This document shows, piece after piece, positions 53,020-62,127 of a DNA stretch of 64,000 nucleotides. The DNA is taken from the NCBI RefSeq assembly GCF_001685015.1, contig NZ_MAYT01000031.1, positions 66,791 to 130,790 of the forward strand, read 5' to 3'. The position numbers and the translations under genes were made by a program. The notes under the pieces are model-generated. The model worked only from the letters and a program-made list of their open reading frames with translations. It searched no databases and had not been told where the DNA came from. Source of the DNA: Pseudobacillus wudalianchiensis (GTDB lineage: Bacteria > Bacillota > Bacilli > Bacillales > Domibacillaceae). Every line of letters begins with the position of its first letter. Position 1 is the first letter of the stretch.

Positions 53020-54807
53020 ATGGCAAAACAAACAGAAAGACAGGCCGTCAAAGGTGGAGCGTTTTTAATTGAAGATGTCACGTGTGATCAAGTATTTACA
53101 CCAGAGGACTTTTCTGATGAGCAAAAAATGATTGCCAAAACAACGGAGGAATATGTAAATAACAGTGTGATGCCGCAAGTTCCTTATTTAGAGAAGCACG
53201 AATTTGACCGTTCTGTAAAGCTTTTGCAAGAAGCAGGAGAACTCGGGCTATTGAGTGCCGATGTTCCGGAAGAATACGGCGGATTGAACTTAGATAAAGT
53301 CAGCTCCGCTTTAATCGCCGAAAAAATGGCGGTTGCCGGCGGCTTCTCTATTACTCACGGAGCTCACGTTGGCATTGGTTCGCTGCCGATTGTGCTGTTC
53401 GGCAATGAAGAACAAAAGCAAAAATACTTGCCAGCATTAGCTACTGGTGAAAAAATTGCTGCCTACGCATTGACAGAACCAGGATCAGGTTCCGATGCAC
53501 TCGGCGCTAAGACAACAGCTAAGTTAAATGAAGCAGGTACGCACTATGTATTAAATGGAGAAAAGCAATGGATTACGAACTCGGCTTTTGCGGATGTGTT
53601 TGTTGTCTATGCTAAAATCGACGGCGATAAATTCTCTGCTTTTATCGTAGAGAAAGATTTTCCGGGTGTGTCAACAGGGGCAGAGGAAGATAAAATGGGC
53701 ATTAAAAGTTCATCAACGCGGACACTTATTTTACAGGATGCAGAAGTGCCGAAAGGGAACTTGCTTGGAGAAGCAGGCAGAGGCCATGTGATCGCATTTA
53801 ACATTTTAAATATCGGCCGCTATAAATTGGGAGTCGGTACGGTAGGAAGTGCCAAACGAGCATTAGACATTTCACTAAAGTATGCAAATGGACGCCAACA
53901 GTTTAAGACACCAATTTCCTCTTTCAATCTCATTAAGGAAAAGTTTGCTAACATGGCTTCCAAAATTTATGCGAGTGAAAGTGCTATTTATCGCACAGTC
54001 GGATATTTTGAAGACCGGATGAGCCAGCTTTCAGAAGAAGAGCAAAAGGACGGCTTAGCCATTGCCGCTTCCATCGCTGAATATGCCATTGAATGTTCAT
54101 TAGGAAAGTTCTTCGGCTCGGAAGTACTTGATTATGTAGTAGATGAAGGAGTGCAAATCCACGGCGGCTACGGTTTTATGGAAGAGTATGAAATTGCCAG
54201 AATGTATCGTGATTCCCGAATTAACCGCATCTTTGAGGGGACCAATGAAATTAATCGTTTACTCGTGCCAGGCACGTACGTCCGTAAAGCCTTTAAAGGT
54301 GAATTGCCGTTATTGGAAAAAGCACAGGAGCTGCAAAACGAGGTAATGATGCTGATGCCGGAAGAAGTTGGTACAGAAGCACTTGAACAGGAAAAGTATT
54401 TAGTCAAGAATGCTAAGAAAATTGGCTTGCTTGCCGCGGGCTTAGCCGTTCAAAAGTACGGAAAAGCGCTTGAGAAAGAACAGGAAGTACTCGCCAATAT
54501 TGCTGATATTGTGAACAATATTTATGCAATGGAGTCGGCTGTTCTCCGCACGGAAAAAGCCATTGCCAAGGCTGGCGAAGCAAAAGCGAAGCAAAAGCTT
54601 CTATATACTCAAATTTTTTGCCAAGAAGCATTTAATCAAATTGAGGCTGATGCAAAAGAAACACTTATTGCCGTTGAAGAAGGCGATACGCTGCGTATGA
54701 TGATCTCTGTTCTACGGAAATTAACGAGGCACACGCCGATTAATGTGATTGCGAAAAAGCGTGAAGCAGCCGATCGGTTGATTCAGACAGAGAAATATAC
54801 AGTATAA
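53020..54807 (+). CDS. fadE: Acyl-CoA dehydrogenase
   Basis: A 595-residue flavoprotein (YusJ) that catalyses the first oxidation of beta-oxidation. Visible motifs are YALTEPGSGSDAL, WITNSAFADVFVVYAK, the FAD-binding VQIHGGYGFMEEY block and RIFEGTNEINRLL; the catalytic Glu is in YGFMEEYEI. The extended C-terminal domain explains the length above the 380 residues of short acyl-CoA dehydrogenases. ATG 53020 follows GGGAGGA. Confidence 0.96.
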   Translation: MAKQTERQAVKGGAFLIEDVTCDQVFTPEDFSDEQKMIAKTTEEYVNNSVMPQVPYLEKHEFDRSVKLLQEAGELGLLSADVPEEYGGLNLDKVSSALIAEKMAVAGGFSITHGAHVGIGSLPIVLFGNEEQKQKYLPALATGEKIAAYALTEPGSGSDALGAKTTAKLNEAGTHYVLNGEKQWITNSAFADVFVVYAKIDGDKFSAFIVEKDFPGVSTGAEEDKMGIKSSSTRTLILQDAEVPKGNLLGEAGRGHVIAFNILNIGRYKLGVGTVGSAKRALDISLKYANGRQQFKTPISSFNLIKEKFANMASKIYASESAIYRTVGYFEDRMSQLSEEEQKDGLAIAASIAEYAIECSLGKFFGSEVLDYVVDEGVQIHGGYGFMEEYEIARMYRDSRINRIFEGTNEINRLLVPGTYVRKAFKGELPLLEKAQELQNEVMMLMPEEVGTEALEQEKYLVKNAKKIGLLAAGLAVQKYGKALEKEQEVLANIADIVNNIYAMESAVLRTEKAIAKAGEAKAKQKLLYTQIFCQEAFNQIEADAKETLIAVEEGDTLRMMISVLRKLTRHTPINVIAKKREAADRLIQTEKYTV

Positions 54808-54820
54808 GATATTATGGAAC

Positions 54821-54860
54821 AGAGTGCCCTAAAAATTCTTTTTTAGGGCACTCTGCTATT
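54821..54860. terminator. Bidirectional terminator
   Basis: AGAGTGCCCTAAAA pairs with TTTTAGGGCACTCT, 14 bp. It separates the fad operon from the convergent mgtE gene. Confidence 0.9.
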
Positions 54861-56209
54861 TAAACTAGCTTGCTTAAGAAGAAAGAAGCAATTGAAAAGT
54901 AGACGACGAGTGAGAAGATGTCGTTGATCGTTGTGATCAGAGGTCCCGAAGCGACAGCAGGGTCAAGATTGAACTTATAAAGTACAAGCGGGACGATCGT
55001 GCCGGCGAGGGTGCCGAGGATGAGTGTAAGTAAAAGAGAGCTGCCGACAACAATTCCAAGATGCATATTCCCTTGCCAAATAAAGGCGATCAGCGAAATG
55101 AGCAGGCCGCATGTGACTCCAATTATTAAGCTGACACGAAACTCGCGGAAGATTAACCGTGTCACTACTTTTGGGTTAATATCTTGTTCCGCCAAACCCC
55201 TGACTACGACCGCCAAGGACTGGGTACCCGTATTACCGGTCATTCCGGCAATAAGCGGCATAAAGAAAGCGAGGGCCACTACTTTTTCAAGGGTGTCTTC
55301 AAATCCAGCGATAATGCTTCCAGACACAAGCCCAATAAAAAGAAGAGCAATCAGCCAAGGAAGCCGCCGTTTGGCAGCGGTGACAGGCTTTGTGTCAAAG
55401 TCGATTTCTTTATTTACAGCGGACAATTTACCGATATCTTCATTGGCCTCTTGAATGACGATTTGCATCATATCGTCAAACGTAATCACTCCCAGCAGCC
55501 TTTCTTGATCGTCTAATACAGGAATGGCACTAAAATCATAGCGTTTGAGCAGCTTATTAATTTCCGCTCTTTTGGCCGTATAAGGAACTGAAATAATTTG
55601 CTTTAGCATAATGTCCTTCACTAAGTCATCTGGCTGGGCGATCACAAGATCTCGATAAGAGACAGTACCAGCCAGCCGGTTATTTTTGTCCAGCACATAA
55701 ATAATAAATAATGTTTCAGAATACATGGCATGGACTCTTGCTTTTTCGACCGCAGCCGCAACCGTATCTTCAAGCTGCACAGACAAGTATCGATTGGTCA
55801 TCATACTGCCAGCTGTATCCCGCTCATAGCTCATCATTTGCTTTAAGTATTGAGCTTCAGTATCATTAATTTCTGATAGAAAGCGATCCAGATCCGCTTT
55901 AGGAAAATGGCGTAAAAGAGAAGAAAGAATGTCTGTGTCTAAAAGAGCAAGTACTTTATTAGCTCTGGCAGGCCCAATCTTTCCGAGCAATTCCAGCTGT
56001 TTTAGTTGGTTGAACTTTGGGAGCATGCTGGCGATAGAGGCTTCATTCAGGTGCTCAAGCATGGAAGCTCGATGTTTTTCAGGAAGGTTCTGGAAAATGA
56101 AAGCTAAGTCATAGGGCTTCTTAGTCGTAAACATCTCGTTGATTTTGTCATATTTTTCTTCTTTTAGCTTTTCAATAACGAACAGTGCATCCTCCTGTAT
56201 TTTTTTCAT
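54860..56209 (-). CDS. mgtE: Magnesium transporter MgtE
   Basis: A 449-residue Mg2+ channel. It has the cytoplasmic N domain (residues 1-130), two CBS domains (about 130-255; TVSYRDLVIAQPDDLVKDIM and VLGVITFDDMMQIV-type blocks) that sense magnesium, a connecting helix and five membrane helices with the pore motif MPLIAGMTGNTGTQS. I start at MKKIQED (56209) because ACGGAGGTG precedes it. No M-box riboswitch is visible in the 216-bp gap upstream, so magnesium control is probably through the CBS domains. Confidence 0.95.
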   Translation of the reverse strand: MKKIQEDALFVIEKLKEEKYDKINEMFTTKKPYDLAFIFQNLPEKHRASMLEHLNEASIASMLPKFNQLKQLELLGKIGPARANKVLALLDTDILSSLLRHFPKADLDRFLSEINDTEAQYLKQMMSYERDTAGSMMTNRYLSVQLEDTVAAAVEKARVHAMYSETLFIIYVLDKNNRLAGTVSYRDLVIAQPDDLVKDIMLKQIISVPYTAKRAEINKLLKRYDFSAIPVLDDQERLLGVITFDDMMQIVIQEANEDIGKLSAVNKEIDFDTKPVTAAKRRLPWLIALLFIGLVSGSIIAGFEDTLEKVVALAFFMPLIAGMTGNTGTQSLAVVVRGLAEQDINPKVVTRLIFREFRVSLIIGVTCGLLISLIAFIWQGNMHLGIVVGSSLLLTLILGTLAGTIVPLVLYKFNLDPAVASGPLITTINDIFSLVVYFSIASFFLSKLV

Positions 56210-56425
56210 GATTAACACCTCCGTCATCAAGCCTATTCCCTAGAAAGGAATACAAAAACCATTTATGGATGATTTTACATGACAGTTCCTTGTTTAAATG
56301 AGAAAAAGGGCTTTGTCTTTTATTGAAAAAGAAGGTATATTTTAATAAAAGAGGCAGGGAATTTGAAGCTCATGTCGAAAAGATGTTAATGGCGGATGCT
56401 GTGCAAATAGGAGGCTGATGAAGAA

Positions 56426-56782
56426 ATGACATTAACATTTTACTGGTATCCGAAGTGCGGGACATGCCGTAAAGCAAAGAAATGGCTGGAAGAGCATAAT
56501 ATCCATGTTCAAGAGATACATATCGTGGAGCAGCCGCCTTCAAAAGAAAAGCTGGAAGAACTATACAAGAGAAGCGGTCTTGAATTAAAGAAATTTTTTA
56601 ATACGAGCGGACAGAAATACAGAGAGCTTGGGTTAAAAGACAAAGTAAGCACGGCTTCTGATGAAGAATTATTAGAACTGCTTGCTTCCGACGGCATGCT
56701 TATTAAGCGGCCGCTCACAACGGATGGCGAGAAGGTTACCGTTGGTTTTAAAGAAGAAGAATTTAAAAAACAATGGTTGTAA
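56426..56782 (+). CDS. yusI: ArsC/Spx-family thioredoxin-fold protein, YusI-like
   Basis: A 118-residue protein with the single thioredoxin-like fold of the ArsC/Spx family: TFYWYPKCGTCRKAKKWLEEH with a CGTC pair at residues 11-14, RSGLELKKFFNTSG, and the RPLTTDGEKVTVGF C-terminal block. It lacks the Spx RNA polymerase contact region, so it is more likely a reductase-like or regulatory paralogue. Its position before gcvH matches yusI of B. subtilis. RBS AGGAGGCTGATG. Confidence 0.9.
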   Translation: MTLTFYWYPKCGTCRKAKKWLEEHNIHVQEIHIVEQPPSKEKLEELYKRSGLELKKFFNTSGQKYRELGLKDKVSTASDEELLELLASDGMLIKRPLTTDGEKVTVGFKEEEFKKQWL

Positions 56783-56865
56783 AGGATGCGTAAAGCTTAT
56801 TTTCTTGCTTTATGCCTTTATAATAAGTAAAGTTTTAATTGAAATTAGGTAATGGAGGGATTTGG

Positions 56866-57249
56866 ATGAGTACACCAAAAGAATTGCGTTATTCAGAAGA
56901 GCACGAATGGGTAAAAACAGAAGGGGAAAAAGTTCGTATTGGTATTACACACTTTGCGCAATCAGAACTTGGCGATATCGTATTCGTTGAGCTTCCGTCT
57001 GTAGGCGATGAAGTAAAAGCTGATGAGCCATTCGGCAGCGTTGAATCTGTAAAGACAGTTTCTGAGCTGTATGCTCCTGTCAGTGGAAAAGTCGTTGAAG
57101 TCAATGAAGACCTTGATGATAATCCAGAATTCGTGAATGAATCACCATATGAAAAAGCATGGATGATCGTTGTCGAATTATCTGATGCTTCTCAGCTTGA
57201 CAACTTAATGACAGCTGAGCAATATGACGAAATGACACAAGAAGACTAA
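56866..57249 (+). CDS. gcvH: Glycine cleavage system H protein
   Basis: A 127-residue lipoyl carrier. The lipoylated lysine is in [17 protein letters not shown]. The N-terminal [11 protein letters not shown] and the C-terminal [12 protein letters not shown] are typical. It carries the aminomethyl group between P, T and L proteins and in Bacillus also serves as the relay for protein lipoylation. ATG 56866 follows TGGAGGGA. A terminator follows. Confidence 0.97.
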   Translation: MSTPKELRYSEEHEWVKTEGEKVRIGITHFAQSELGDIVFVELPSVGDEVKADEPFGSVESVKTVSELYAPVSGKVVEVNEDLDDNPEFVNESPYEKAWMIVVELSDASQLDNLMTAEQYDEMTQED

Positions 57250-57254
57250 TAACC

Positions 57255-57288
57255 AAAGAACACTTCCTTAACTGGAAGTGTTCTTTTG
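57255..57288 (+). terminator. Rho-independent terminator
   Basis: AAAGAACACTTCC pairs with GGAAGTGTTCTTT around TTAACT and is followed by T. It ends the gcvH transcript. Confidence 0.88.
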
Positions 57289-57354
57289 CAATTTCTTAAT
57301 AAATAAAGGACAATAGTGTTGCGAGGCAGATATTCAGACGGTGGAGGGATGTTC

Positions 57355-57705
57355 ATGCGTATGGAGAAAACCATCATTGTAGAAGGCGCTTCCGATCGGA
57401 AGAAAATAAAGGAAATTGTGAATGAGCCGGTAGATATCATTTGTACGAATGGAACCATTGGCCTAAGCCGGCTGGATGAACTGATTGAAAGCTTATACGG
57501 ACAAGACGTATATATTCTCGTTGATGCCGATCGAGCAGGAGAAAAACTCCGTAAGCAATTTATTCGTGAATTGCCTGAAGCGCGACATCTGTACATTGAT
57601 CGTGTCTATAAAGAAGTGGCTACGGCTCCTTACCGTCACCTGGCATCTGTGTTGCTCGGCGCCAATATTGATGTGCATGGAGAGTTTTTACAAAAGGATG
57701 GATGA
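57355..57705 (+). CDS. yusF: Toprim domain protein, YusF-like
   Basis: A 116-residue stand-alone Toprim domain. The catalytic Glu is in IIVEGASDRKKI and the DxD metal pair in VYILVDADRAGEKL. Such small Toprim proteins are related to the M5 ribonuclease/DnaG domain and are of uncertain role. ATG 57355 follows GGTGGAGGG; ATG 57349 and 57361 are in frame but less well spaced. The gene ends one base before yusE starts. Confidence 0.88.
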   Translation: MRMEKTIIVEGASDRKKIKEIVNEPVDIICTNGTIGLSRLDELIESLYGQDVYILVDADRAGEKLRKQFIRELPEARHLYIDRVYKEVATAPYRHLASVLLGANIDVHGEFLQKDG

Positions 57706-57706
57706 C

Positions 57707-58009
57707 ATGCAGAGGGAACAAGACATAAATGAAATGATCAAGTCGAAACGCTTAGCAGCTGTTTACGCCTATACACCGCTGTGTGGAACGTGTCAGCTGG
57801 CTGGAAAAATGGTAGACGTTGCAGAAAAAGTAGTACCCCCATTTACATGGTTTCGTTTTGACGTCAATTATCATGAAGGCTTTGCTATTCAATACGCTAT
57901 TGAAAGCGTCCCGTGCCTGCTTATTTTTAAAGAAGGGGAATTAATGGAGAAGATTTATGCTTTTCAGTCGGTTCCTCATCTATATGAAAAGCTGAACCAG
58001 TATACTTGA
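57707..58009 (+). CDS. yusE: Thioredoxin-like protein, YusE-like
   Basis: A 100-residue thioredoxin-fold protein. The active site CGTC is in YTPLCGTCQLAGKM, and the cis-Pro region reads ESVPCLLIFKEG. Ordinary thioredoxin has CGPC, so the redox potential will differ. It starts one base after the yusF stop, so the two are translationally coupled. It has AAAAGG about ten bases before ATG 57707. Gene order matches B. subtilis. Confidence 0.9.
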   Translation: MQREQDINEMIKSKRLAAVYAYTPLCGTCQLAGKMVDVAEKVVPPFTWFRFDVNYHEGFAIQYAIESVPCLLIFKEGELMEKIYAFQSVPHLYEKLNQYT

Positions 58010-58032
58010 TCAACTAAATAGCATATAAAAAT

Positions 58033-58068
58033 CTGAGTTGCTTTCTAGATGAAAGCAGCTCTTTTTTG
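58033..58068 (+). terminator. Rho-independent terminator
   Basis: GAGTTGCTTTC pairs with GAAAGCAGCTC around TAGAT, followed by T6. It ends the yusFE transcript. Confidence 0.88.
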
Positions 58069-58172
58069 ACGAAATATGCGATGGGAGCGGCATACTTTGT
58101 CGAGCGATTCATAAAGGATATTTCCTTTTCTGTTTGAAGTTTATAGATAAAGTGAACAGAGGGGGAAATAAC

Positions 58173-58514
58173 ATGAAAGAGAACTTGCTGGCTATGCAGG
58201 CTGCTTGTCGAGATAGAACGCATATTTGGCCGCTGCTTCCGCTTCAACCCGTCCATGTGCTTTTAGAGGGAGAAGGCGAGAGTTGGCTGCTTGTGATTAG
58301 TGATCAGGGGATGCAACTGTCAAATAGTCACACCGATCATTGGCACTTACGGTTAAGAGGAGGAGTAGAACCTCTTTTAGAAGGGCGGGGACAGCTGCGT
58401 CTTTATGAACGAATGGGAGCGGTGGAAGTGGCAGGGTTTTATCGTGTAAAGCTTTGGTTTGAATCATTTCTTTGGCTTTGCCGTCCTTATTATGAAACAT
58501 CTGGAACAGCGTAA
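58173..58514 (+). CDS. yusD: YusD-like protein
   Basis: A 113-residue soluble protein in the position of B. subtilis yusD, between yusE and the methionine transporter. The sequence pattern (HVLLEGEGESWLLVISDQGMQL, LRLRGGVEPLLEGRGQLRLYERMGAVEVAGFYRVKLWFESFLWL) fits an SCP2-like sterol-carrier fold, but no motif defines a function. ATG 58173 follows GAGGGGGAAA. Confidence 0.75.
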   Translation: MKENLLAMQAACRDRTHIWPLLPLQPVHVLLEGEGESWLLVISDQGMQLSNSHTDHWHLRLRGGVEPLLEGRGQLRLYERMGAVEVAGFYRVKLWFESFLWLCRPYYETSGTA

Positions 58515-58534
58515 AAACATTTTTCTGCAGATGA

Positions 58535-58564
58535 TTGACAATTTTCGAGAAATAATGATAAAAT
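58535..58564 (+). promoter_or_regulatory. Promoter of the metNPQ operon
   Basis: TTGACA, 18 bp, TAAAAT. It lies about 33 bp before the S-box leader. Confidence 0.75.
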
Positions 58565-58596
58565 CAAATCCATTGAGAAGGACATATTATATACGA

Positions 58597-58713
58597 CTCT
58601 TATCAAGAGAGGTGGAGGGACGTGCCCGATGAAGCCCGGCAACCGTCAACGGTGAAATGCTTGTTGAAAAGGTGCCAATTCACACAAAGCTTCGTGCTTT
58701 GGGAGATGAGAGA
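58597..58713 (+). ncRNA. SAM-I riboswitch (S-box)
   Basis: It carries the S-box consensus in order: CTTATCAAGAGAGGTGGAGG, CCCGATGAAGCCCGGCAACC, the AATGCT and GGTGCCAATTC blocks, and GATGAGAG closing P1 with CTCTTATC. SAM binding favours the downstream terminator and shuts off methionine uptake. Confidence 0.98.
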
Positions 58714-58731
58714 AAGGAACTGTTAAAGCAC

Positions 58732-58771
58732 ACCTTTCTGCTCATTTTGCAGAAAGGTTTTTATTTTTTCT
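58732..58771 (+). terminator. S-box-controlled terminator
   Basis: ACCTTTCTGC pairs with GCAGAAAGGT around a 7-nt loop, followed by a T-rich run. It is the expression platform of the SAM-I riboswitch. Confidence 0.92.
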
Positions 58772-58795
58772 GGTGGAATGGAGGAAAACCGCCGC

Positions 58796-59821
58796 ATGAT
58801 TTCAATAGAGAATGTAAAGAAAATCTTTTCCACAAGAAATGGGAAAGTGACGGCAGTAGATGATATTAACTTAGCGATAGATAAAGGCGAGATTTTTGGT
58901 GTAATTGGGTATAGTGGTGCTGGAAAAAGTACGCTGATCCGAATGCTGAACGGATTAGAAACACCCTCTTCCGGTTCAGTGGTTGTAGGTGGACGCGAAA
59001 TATCAAAAATCCGGGGAGGAGAACTGCGCCAGGCACGCCAGGAGATTGGCATGATTTTTCAGCATTTTAATCTTCTTTGGTCAAGAACTGTGCGAGAGAA
59101 CATCGCCTTTCCATTAGAGATTTCCGGAGTGCCTAAAGCAGAGCGGCTAAAGAAAGTAGACGAGCTGATTAAATTGGTTGGTCTTGAAGGCAGAGAAGAT
59201 TCCTATCCTTCTCAGTTAAGCGGCGGCCAGAAGCAGCGTGTCGGTATTGCTCGGGCATTGGCGAATGATCCGAAGGTCCTTTTATGTGACGAAGCGACAT
59301 CAGCGCTTGATCCGCAAACGACAGATGCGATTTTAGACCTGCTCGTTGATATTAATAAGCGTCTTGGGTTAACGATCGTCTTGATTACGCATGAAATGCA
59401 CGTCATCCGCAAGATATGCCATCGAGTTGCTGTAATGGAAGCGGGGCGTGTCGTCGAAATGGGCCCGGTATTGAATGTTTTTAAATCACCGGAGCAGCCG
59501 ATTACGCAACGATTTGTCCAGCAAGTAACGGAACTTGAAGAATCAAAAGAAACCATCGATCACTTGCTTGAGCAGTTCCCCGAAGGAAAAGTAGTCAAGC
59601 TCACTTTTATCGGAGAAAGCGCAGAGCAGCCGATTATTACTAATTTAATACGTCAATTTAACATAGCGGTAAACATCGTTCAAGGAAAAGTATCTCAAAC
59701 GCAAAATGGTGCCTATGGCTCACTATTTGTTCATTTAACAGGAGACCAGGCAGAAGTGGAACGAGCGGTGGCTTACCTCGAAAAGCAGGAAGTCAGCTCG
59801 GAGGTGATTAGTCATGCTTGA
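58796..59821 (+). CDS. metN: Methionine ABC transporter, ATP-binding protein
   Basis: A 341-residue ATPase, the same length as B. subtilis MetN. It has Walker A GYSGAGKST, the signature LSGGQKQRVGIARAL, Walker B VLLCDEATSALD, and the switch His in ITHEMHVI. The C-terminal NIL domain (from about residue 265) binds methionine and inhibits transport. I start at MISIENVKK (58796). Its last bases overlap metP by 8 bp. Confidence 0.96.
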   Translation: MISIENVKKIFSTRNGKVTAVDDINLAIDKGEIFGVIGYSGAGKSTLIRMLNGLETPSSGSVVVGGREISKIRGGELRQARQEIGMIFQHFNLLWSRTVRENIAFPLEISGVPKAERLKKVDELIKLVGLEGREDSYPSQLSGGQKQRVGIARALANDPKVLLCDEATSALDPQTTDAILDLLVDINKRLGLTIVLITHEMHVIRKICHRVAVMEAGRVVEMGPVLNVFKSPEQPITQRFVQQVTELEESKETIDHLLEQFPEGKVVKLTFIGESAEQPIITNLIRQFNIAVNIVQGKVSQTQNGAYGSLFVHLTGDQAEVERAVAYLEKQEVSSEVISHA

Positions 59822-60482
59822 ACAATGGCTCCCTAATGTAGATTGGGAAAAGATGTGGGAAGCGACCACTGAAACGCTTTATATGACAAGTATATCCGTA
59901 CTCGCTACGTTTATCCTTGGTATATTGCTTGGCCTGCTGCTGTTTTTAACAGCTAAGGGAAACATTTGGCAGAACAAGGTGGTTTATGGCGTTGTTTCAG
60001 CTTTTGTCAATATTTTCCGTTCGATTCCTTTTATTATATTAATTGTTTTATTAATTCCTTTTACAAAGGCTTTAGTCGGAACGATGATTGGTGAAAATGC
60101 TGCCTTGCCAGCTCTTATTATTGGCGCTGCCCCTTTTTACGCGCGGATGGTAGAAATTGGTCTGCGGGAAATTGATAAAGGCGTCATTGAAGCAGCAAGA
60201 GCAATGGGAGCAAAAACGAGCACCATCATCTTTAAGGTGCTGCTTCCAGAATCGATGCCGGCACTTGTTTCTGGTATTACTGTTACAGCTATTGCTCTAG
60301 TTGGATATACAGCAATGGCTGGAGTAATCGGCGCTGGCGGTCTTGGAAATCTTGCTTATCTTGATGGTTTCCAGCGCAGCCGCAATGATGTAACACTTGT
60401 TGCTACGATTGTTATTTTAATTATTGTGTTTGTAGTCCAATTAATTGGTGATTTAATCACTAATAAATTAGATAAAAGATAA
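59814..60482 (+). CDS. metP: Methionine ABC transporter, permease
   Basis: A 222-residue permease with five transmembrane helices and the ABC-permease loop EAARAMGAKTSTIIFKVLLPES that contacts MetN. Start overlaps the metN stop by 8 bp; the RBS CGGAGGTG is inside metN. Member of the S-box-controlled metNPQ operon. Confidence 0.96.
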   Translation: MLEQWLPNVDWEKMWEATTETLYMTSISVLATFILGILLGLLLFLTAKGNIWQNKVVYGVVSAFVNIFRSIPFIILIVLLIPFTKALVGTMIGENAALPALIIGAAPFYARMVEIGLREIDKGVIEAARAMGAKTSTIIFKVLLPESMPALVSGITVTAIALVGYTAMAGVIGAGGLGNLAYLDGFQRSRNDVTLVATIVILIIVFVVQLIGDLITNKLDKR

Positions 60483-60502
60483 ATTTACAAGGGGGAAGAA
60501 AA

Positions 60503-61351
60503 ATGAAAAAGTGGTTAATTGGTTTATTAACAGCGCTTGCTGTGTTTGCCCTGGCTGCTTGTGGCGGGGGCTCAGACGATAAGAAAGACGAGAAAGCAAA
60601 AGAAGGCGGCAAAGAAGATAAAGAAATCATCGTGGGCGCTTCTAATGTGCCGCACGCTGTCATTTTAGAAGAAGCTAAGCCGCTGCTTGAGAAGAAAGGC
60701 TACACGTTAAAGGTTGAAACGTTCCAAGATTATATCTTGCCAAATAAGTCATTAGAAGAGGGAGACCTGGATGCAAACTACTTCCAGCATATTCCTTACC
60801 TTGAGTCTCAGAAGAAAGAGCATGGCTATGATTTCGTAAACGCTGGCGGTATTCATATTGAGCCAATTGGTGTTTATTCTAAAAAATACAAAAGCCTAGA
60901 GGAACTTCCAAAAGGTGCCACAATTTTAATGAGCAGCTCTGTAGCAGACCATGGCCGTATTTTAACAATGCTTGAAAAAGAAGGTCTTATTAAGTTAAAA
61001 GATGGCGTTAAGAAAGAAGAAGCAACAATTGAAGATATTGCAGAAAACAAAAAAGATTTGAAGTTTGACTATAACTATGAAGCTGCTTTCCTTCCACAAG
61101 CTTATAACAATGGAGAAGGCGACGCGGTTCTAATCAACTCTAACTATGCAATCGATGCTGGCTTAAACCCGTTAAAAGATTCAATTGCGATTGAAGACAA
61201 AGATTCACCATATGTGAACGTCATTGCAGTTCGTAAAGGTGACGAAAACAAAGAAAAAATCAAAGCTCTTGTAGAAGTTCTTCACTCAAAAGAAATCCAA
61301 GATTTCATTTTGAAAGAGTGGGGCGGAGCGGTCGTACCAGTTAATAAATAA
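60503..61351 (+). CDS. metQ: Methionine-binding lipoprotein
   Basis: A 282-residue substrate-binding lipoprotein. The lipobox is LAAC near residue 20 (AVFALAACGGGSDD), followed by a charged Gly/Lys linker, and then the NlpA/MetQ fold with VGASNVPHAVILEE, DYILPNKSLEEGDLDANYFQH and EAAFLPQAYNNGEGDAVLINSNYA. It delivers methionine to MetNP. RBS AAGGGGG. A terminator follows. Confidence 0.96.
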   Translation: MKKWLIGLLTALAVFALAACGGGSDDKKDEKAKEGGKEDKEIIVGASNVPHAVILEEAKPLLEKKGYTLKVETFQDYILPNKSLEEGDLDANYFQHIPYLESQKKEHGYDFVNAGGIHIEPIGVYSKKYKSLEELPKGATILMSSSVADHGRILTMLEKEGLIKLKDGVKKEEATIEDIAENKKDLKFDYNYEAAFLPQAYNNGEGDAVLINSNYAIDAGLNPLKDSIAIEDKDSPYVNVIAVRKGDENKEKIKALVEVLHSKEIQDFILKEWGGAVVPVNK

Positions 61352-61360
61352 GAATAGAAG

Positions 61361-61389
61361 GCCTGCAGGTGATCCTGCAGGCTTTTTTA
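61361..61389 (+). terminator. Rho-independent terminator of metNPQ
   Basis: GCCTGCAGG pairs with CCTGCAGGC around TGAT, followed by T6. Confidence 0.92.
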
Positions 61390-61477
61390 TGTTTAGCTGC
61401 ACATCTTTCTCCTTCTTTGAATAAAGCTTTTTTAGTTGCTGCATATTAAAAAAGATAAAAAATGAGGAGGCAATTCC

Positions 61478-61840
61478 ATGGAAAAAGAAGTAATGACATC
61501 AACAGAGGCAGCATTGCTTGAATATAAAGAGGGACTAGGTGTATTCACAAAAAAAATGCCAGGGCTTGCTGGGCATTTTAATGCATTTACAGCAGAATGT
61601 TTTAAAGAGGGAGCAATCGCCCAAAAGGAAAAGCAGTTAATTGCTCTCGGAATCAGCGTCTATTCACAGGATGAATATTGTATTATTTACCATGTGAAAG
61701 GTTGTCTCGACCAAGGCTGCAGCGAACAAGAGATATTTGAAGCGCTCGGTGTAGCGGCAGCTTTCGGTGGCGGAGCAGCAATGAGCCAGGCAGTAACCCT
61801 TGTTCAAGAAGCGATGGATGAATTAAAAACACAGCATTAA
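61478..61840 (+). CDS. yurZ: Carboxymuconolactone decarboxylase/AhpD-like protein, YurZ
   Basis: A 120-residue all-helical CMD-family protein. The AhpD-like active-site block is EYCIIYHVKGCLDQGCSEQEI: here the first position of the usual CxxC is Glu-Tyr-Cys with a following His, so only one of the two redox cysteines is in place. Position between metQ and sufC is that of yurZ in B. subtilis. RBS GAGGAGGC. Probably an antioxidant or redox accessory protein, not an aromatic-catabolism enzyme. Confidence 0.88.
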   Translation: MEKEVMTSTEAALLEYKEGLGVFTKKMPGLAGHFNAFTAECFKEGAIAQKEKQLIALGISVYSQDEYCIIYHVKGCLDQGCSEQEIFEALGVAAAFGGGAAMSQAVTLVQEAMDELKTQH

Positions 61841-61935
61841 AAAAGGGTATTGGTCATGTTTAAATAAACTTAACGATTAATAGGGGAAATTTTAGAAAAT
61901 TAAGAATTGAGAAGGATAGGGTTTAAATTTTGAGA

Positions 61936-62070
61936 ATGAGGCTATATAAAAGTCAGGAAGCACGTAAAATCACGCGTGAGCAGGTAAGAAGAGCATATAT
62001 GCCTTTTGTGAAAAACTATAAAGCCTGTTACGATGGTTCCTGTAAGAAAAAATCTCATTCTAAAAATTGA
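61936..62070 (+). CDS. Possible small basic protein (44 aa)
   Basis: An unrecognised 44-residue reading frame, MRLYKSQEARKITREQVRRA at the start, with two cysteines near the end (KACYDGSCKKK). GAAGGATAG lies about 16 bases upstream, and TTG 61930 is an alternative start. It is codon-biased like neighbouring genes but has no known relatives that I can name. Moderate chance of being real. Confidence 0.4.
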   Translation: MRLYKSQEARKITREQVRRAYMPFVKNYKACYDGSCKKKSHSKN

Positions 62071-62127
62071 AAGGATTGATTCCCCATTAACTCGTTAAAC
62101 TCACTGAATTTGCAGTACACGGAAAGT

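Noticed and set aside
56210-56425. M-box magnesium riboswitch expected before mgtE
   Set aside because: None of the conserved M-box blocks is visible on the minus strand, and the gap is short.
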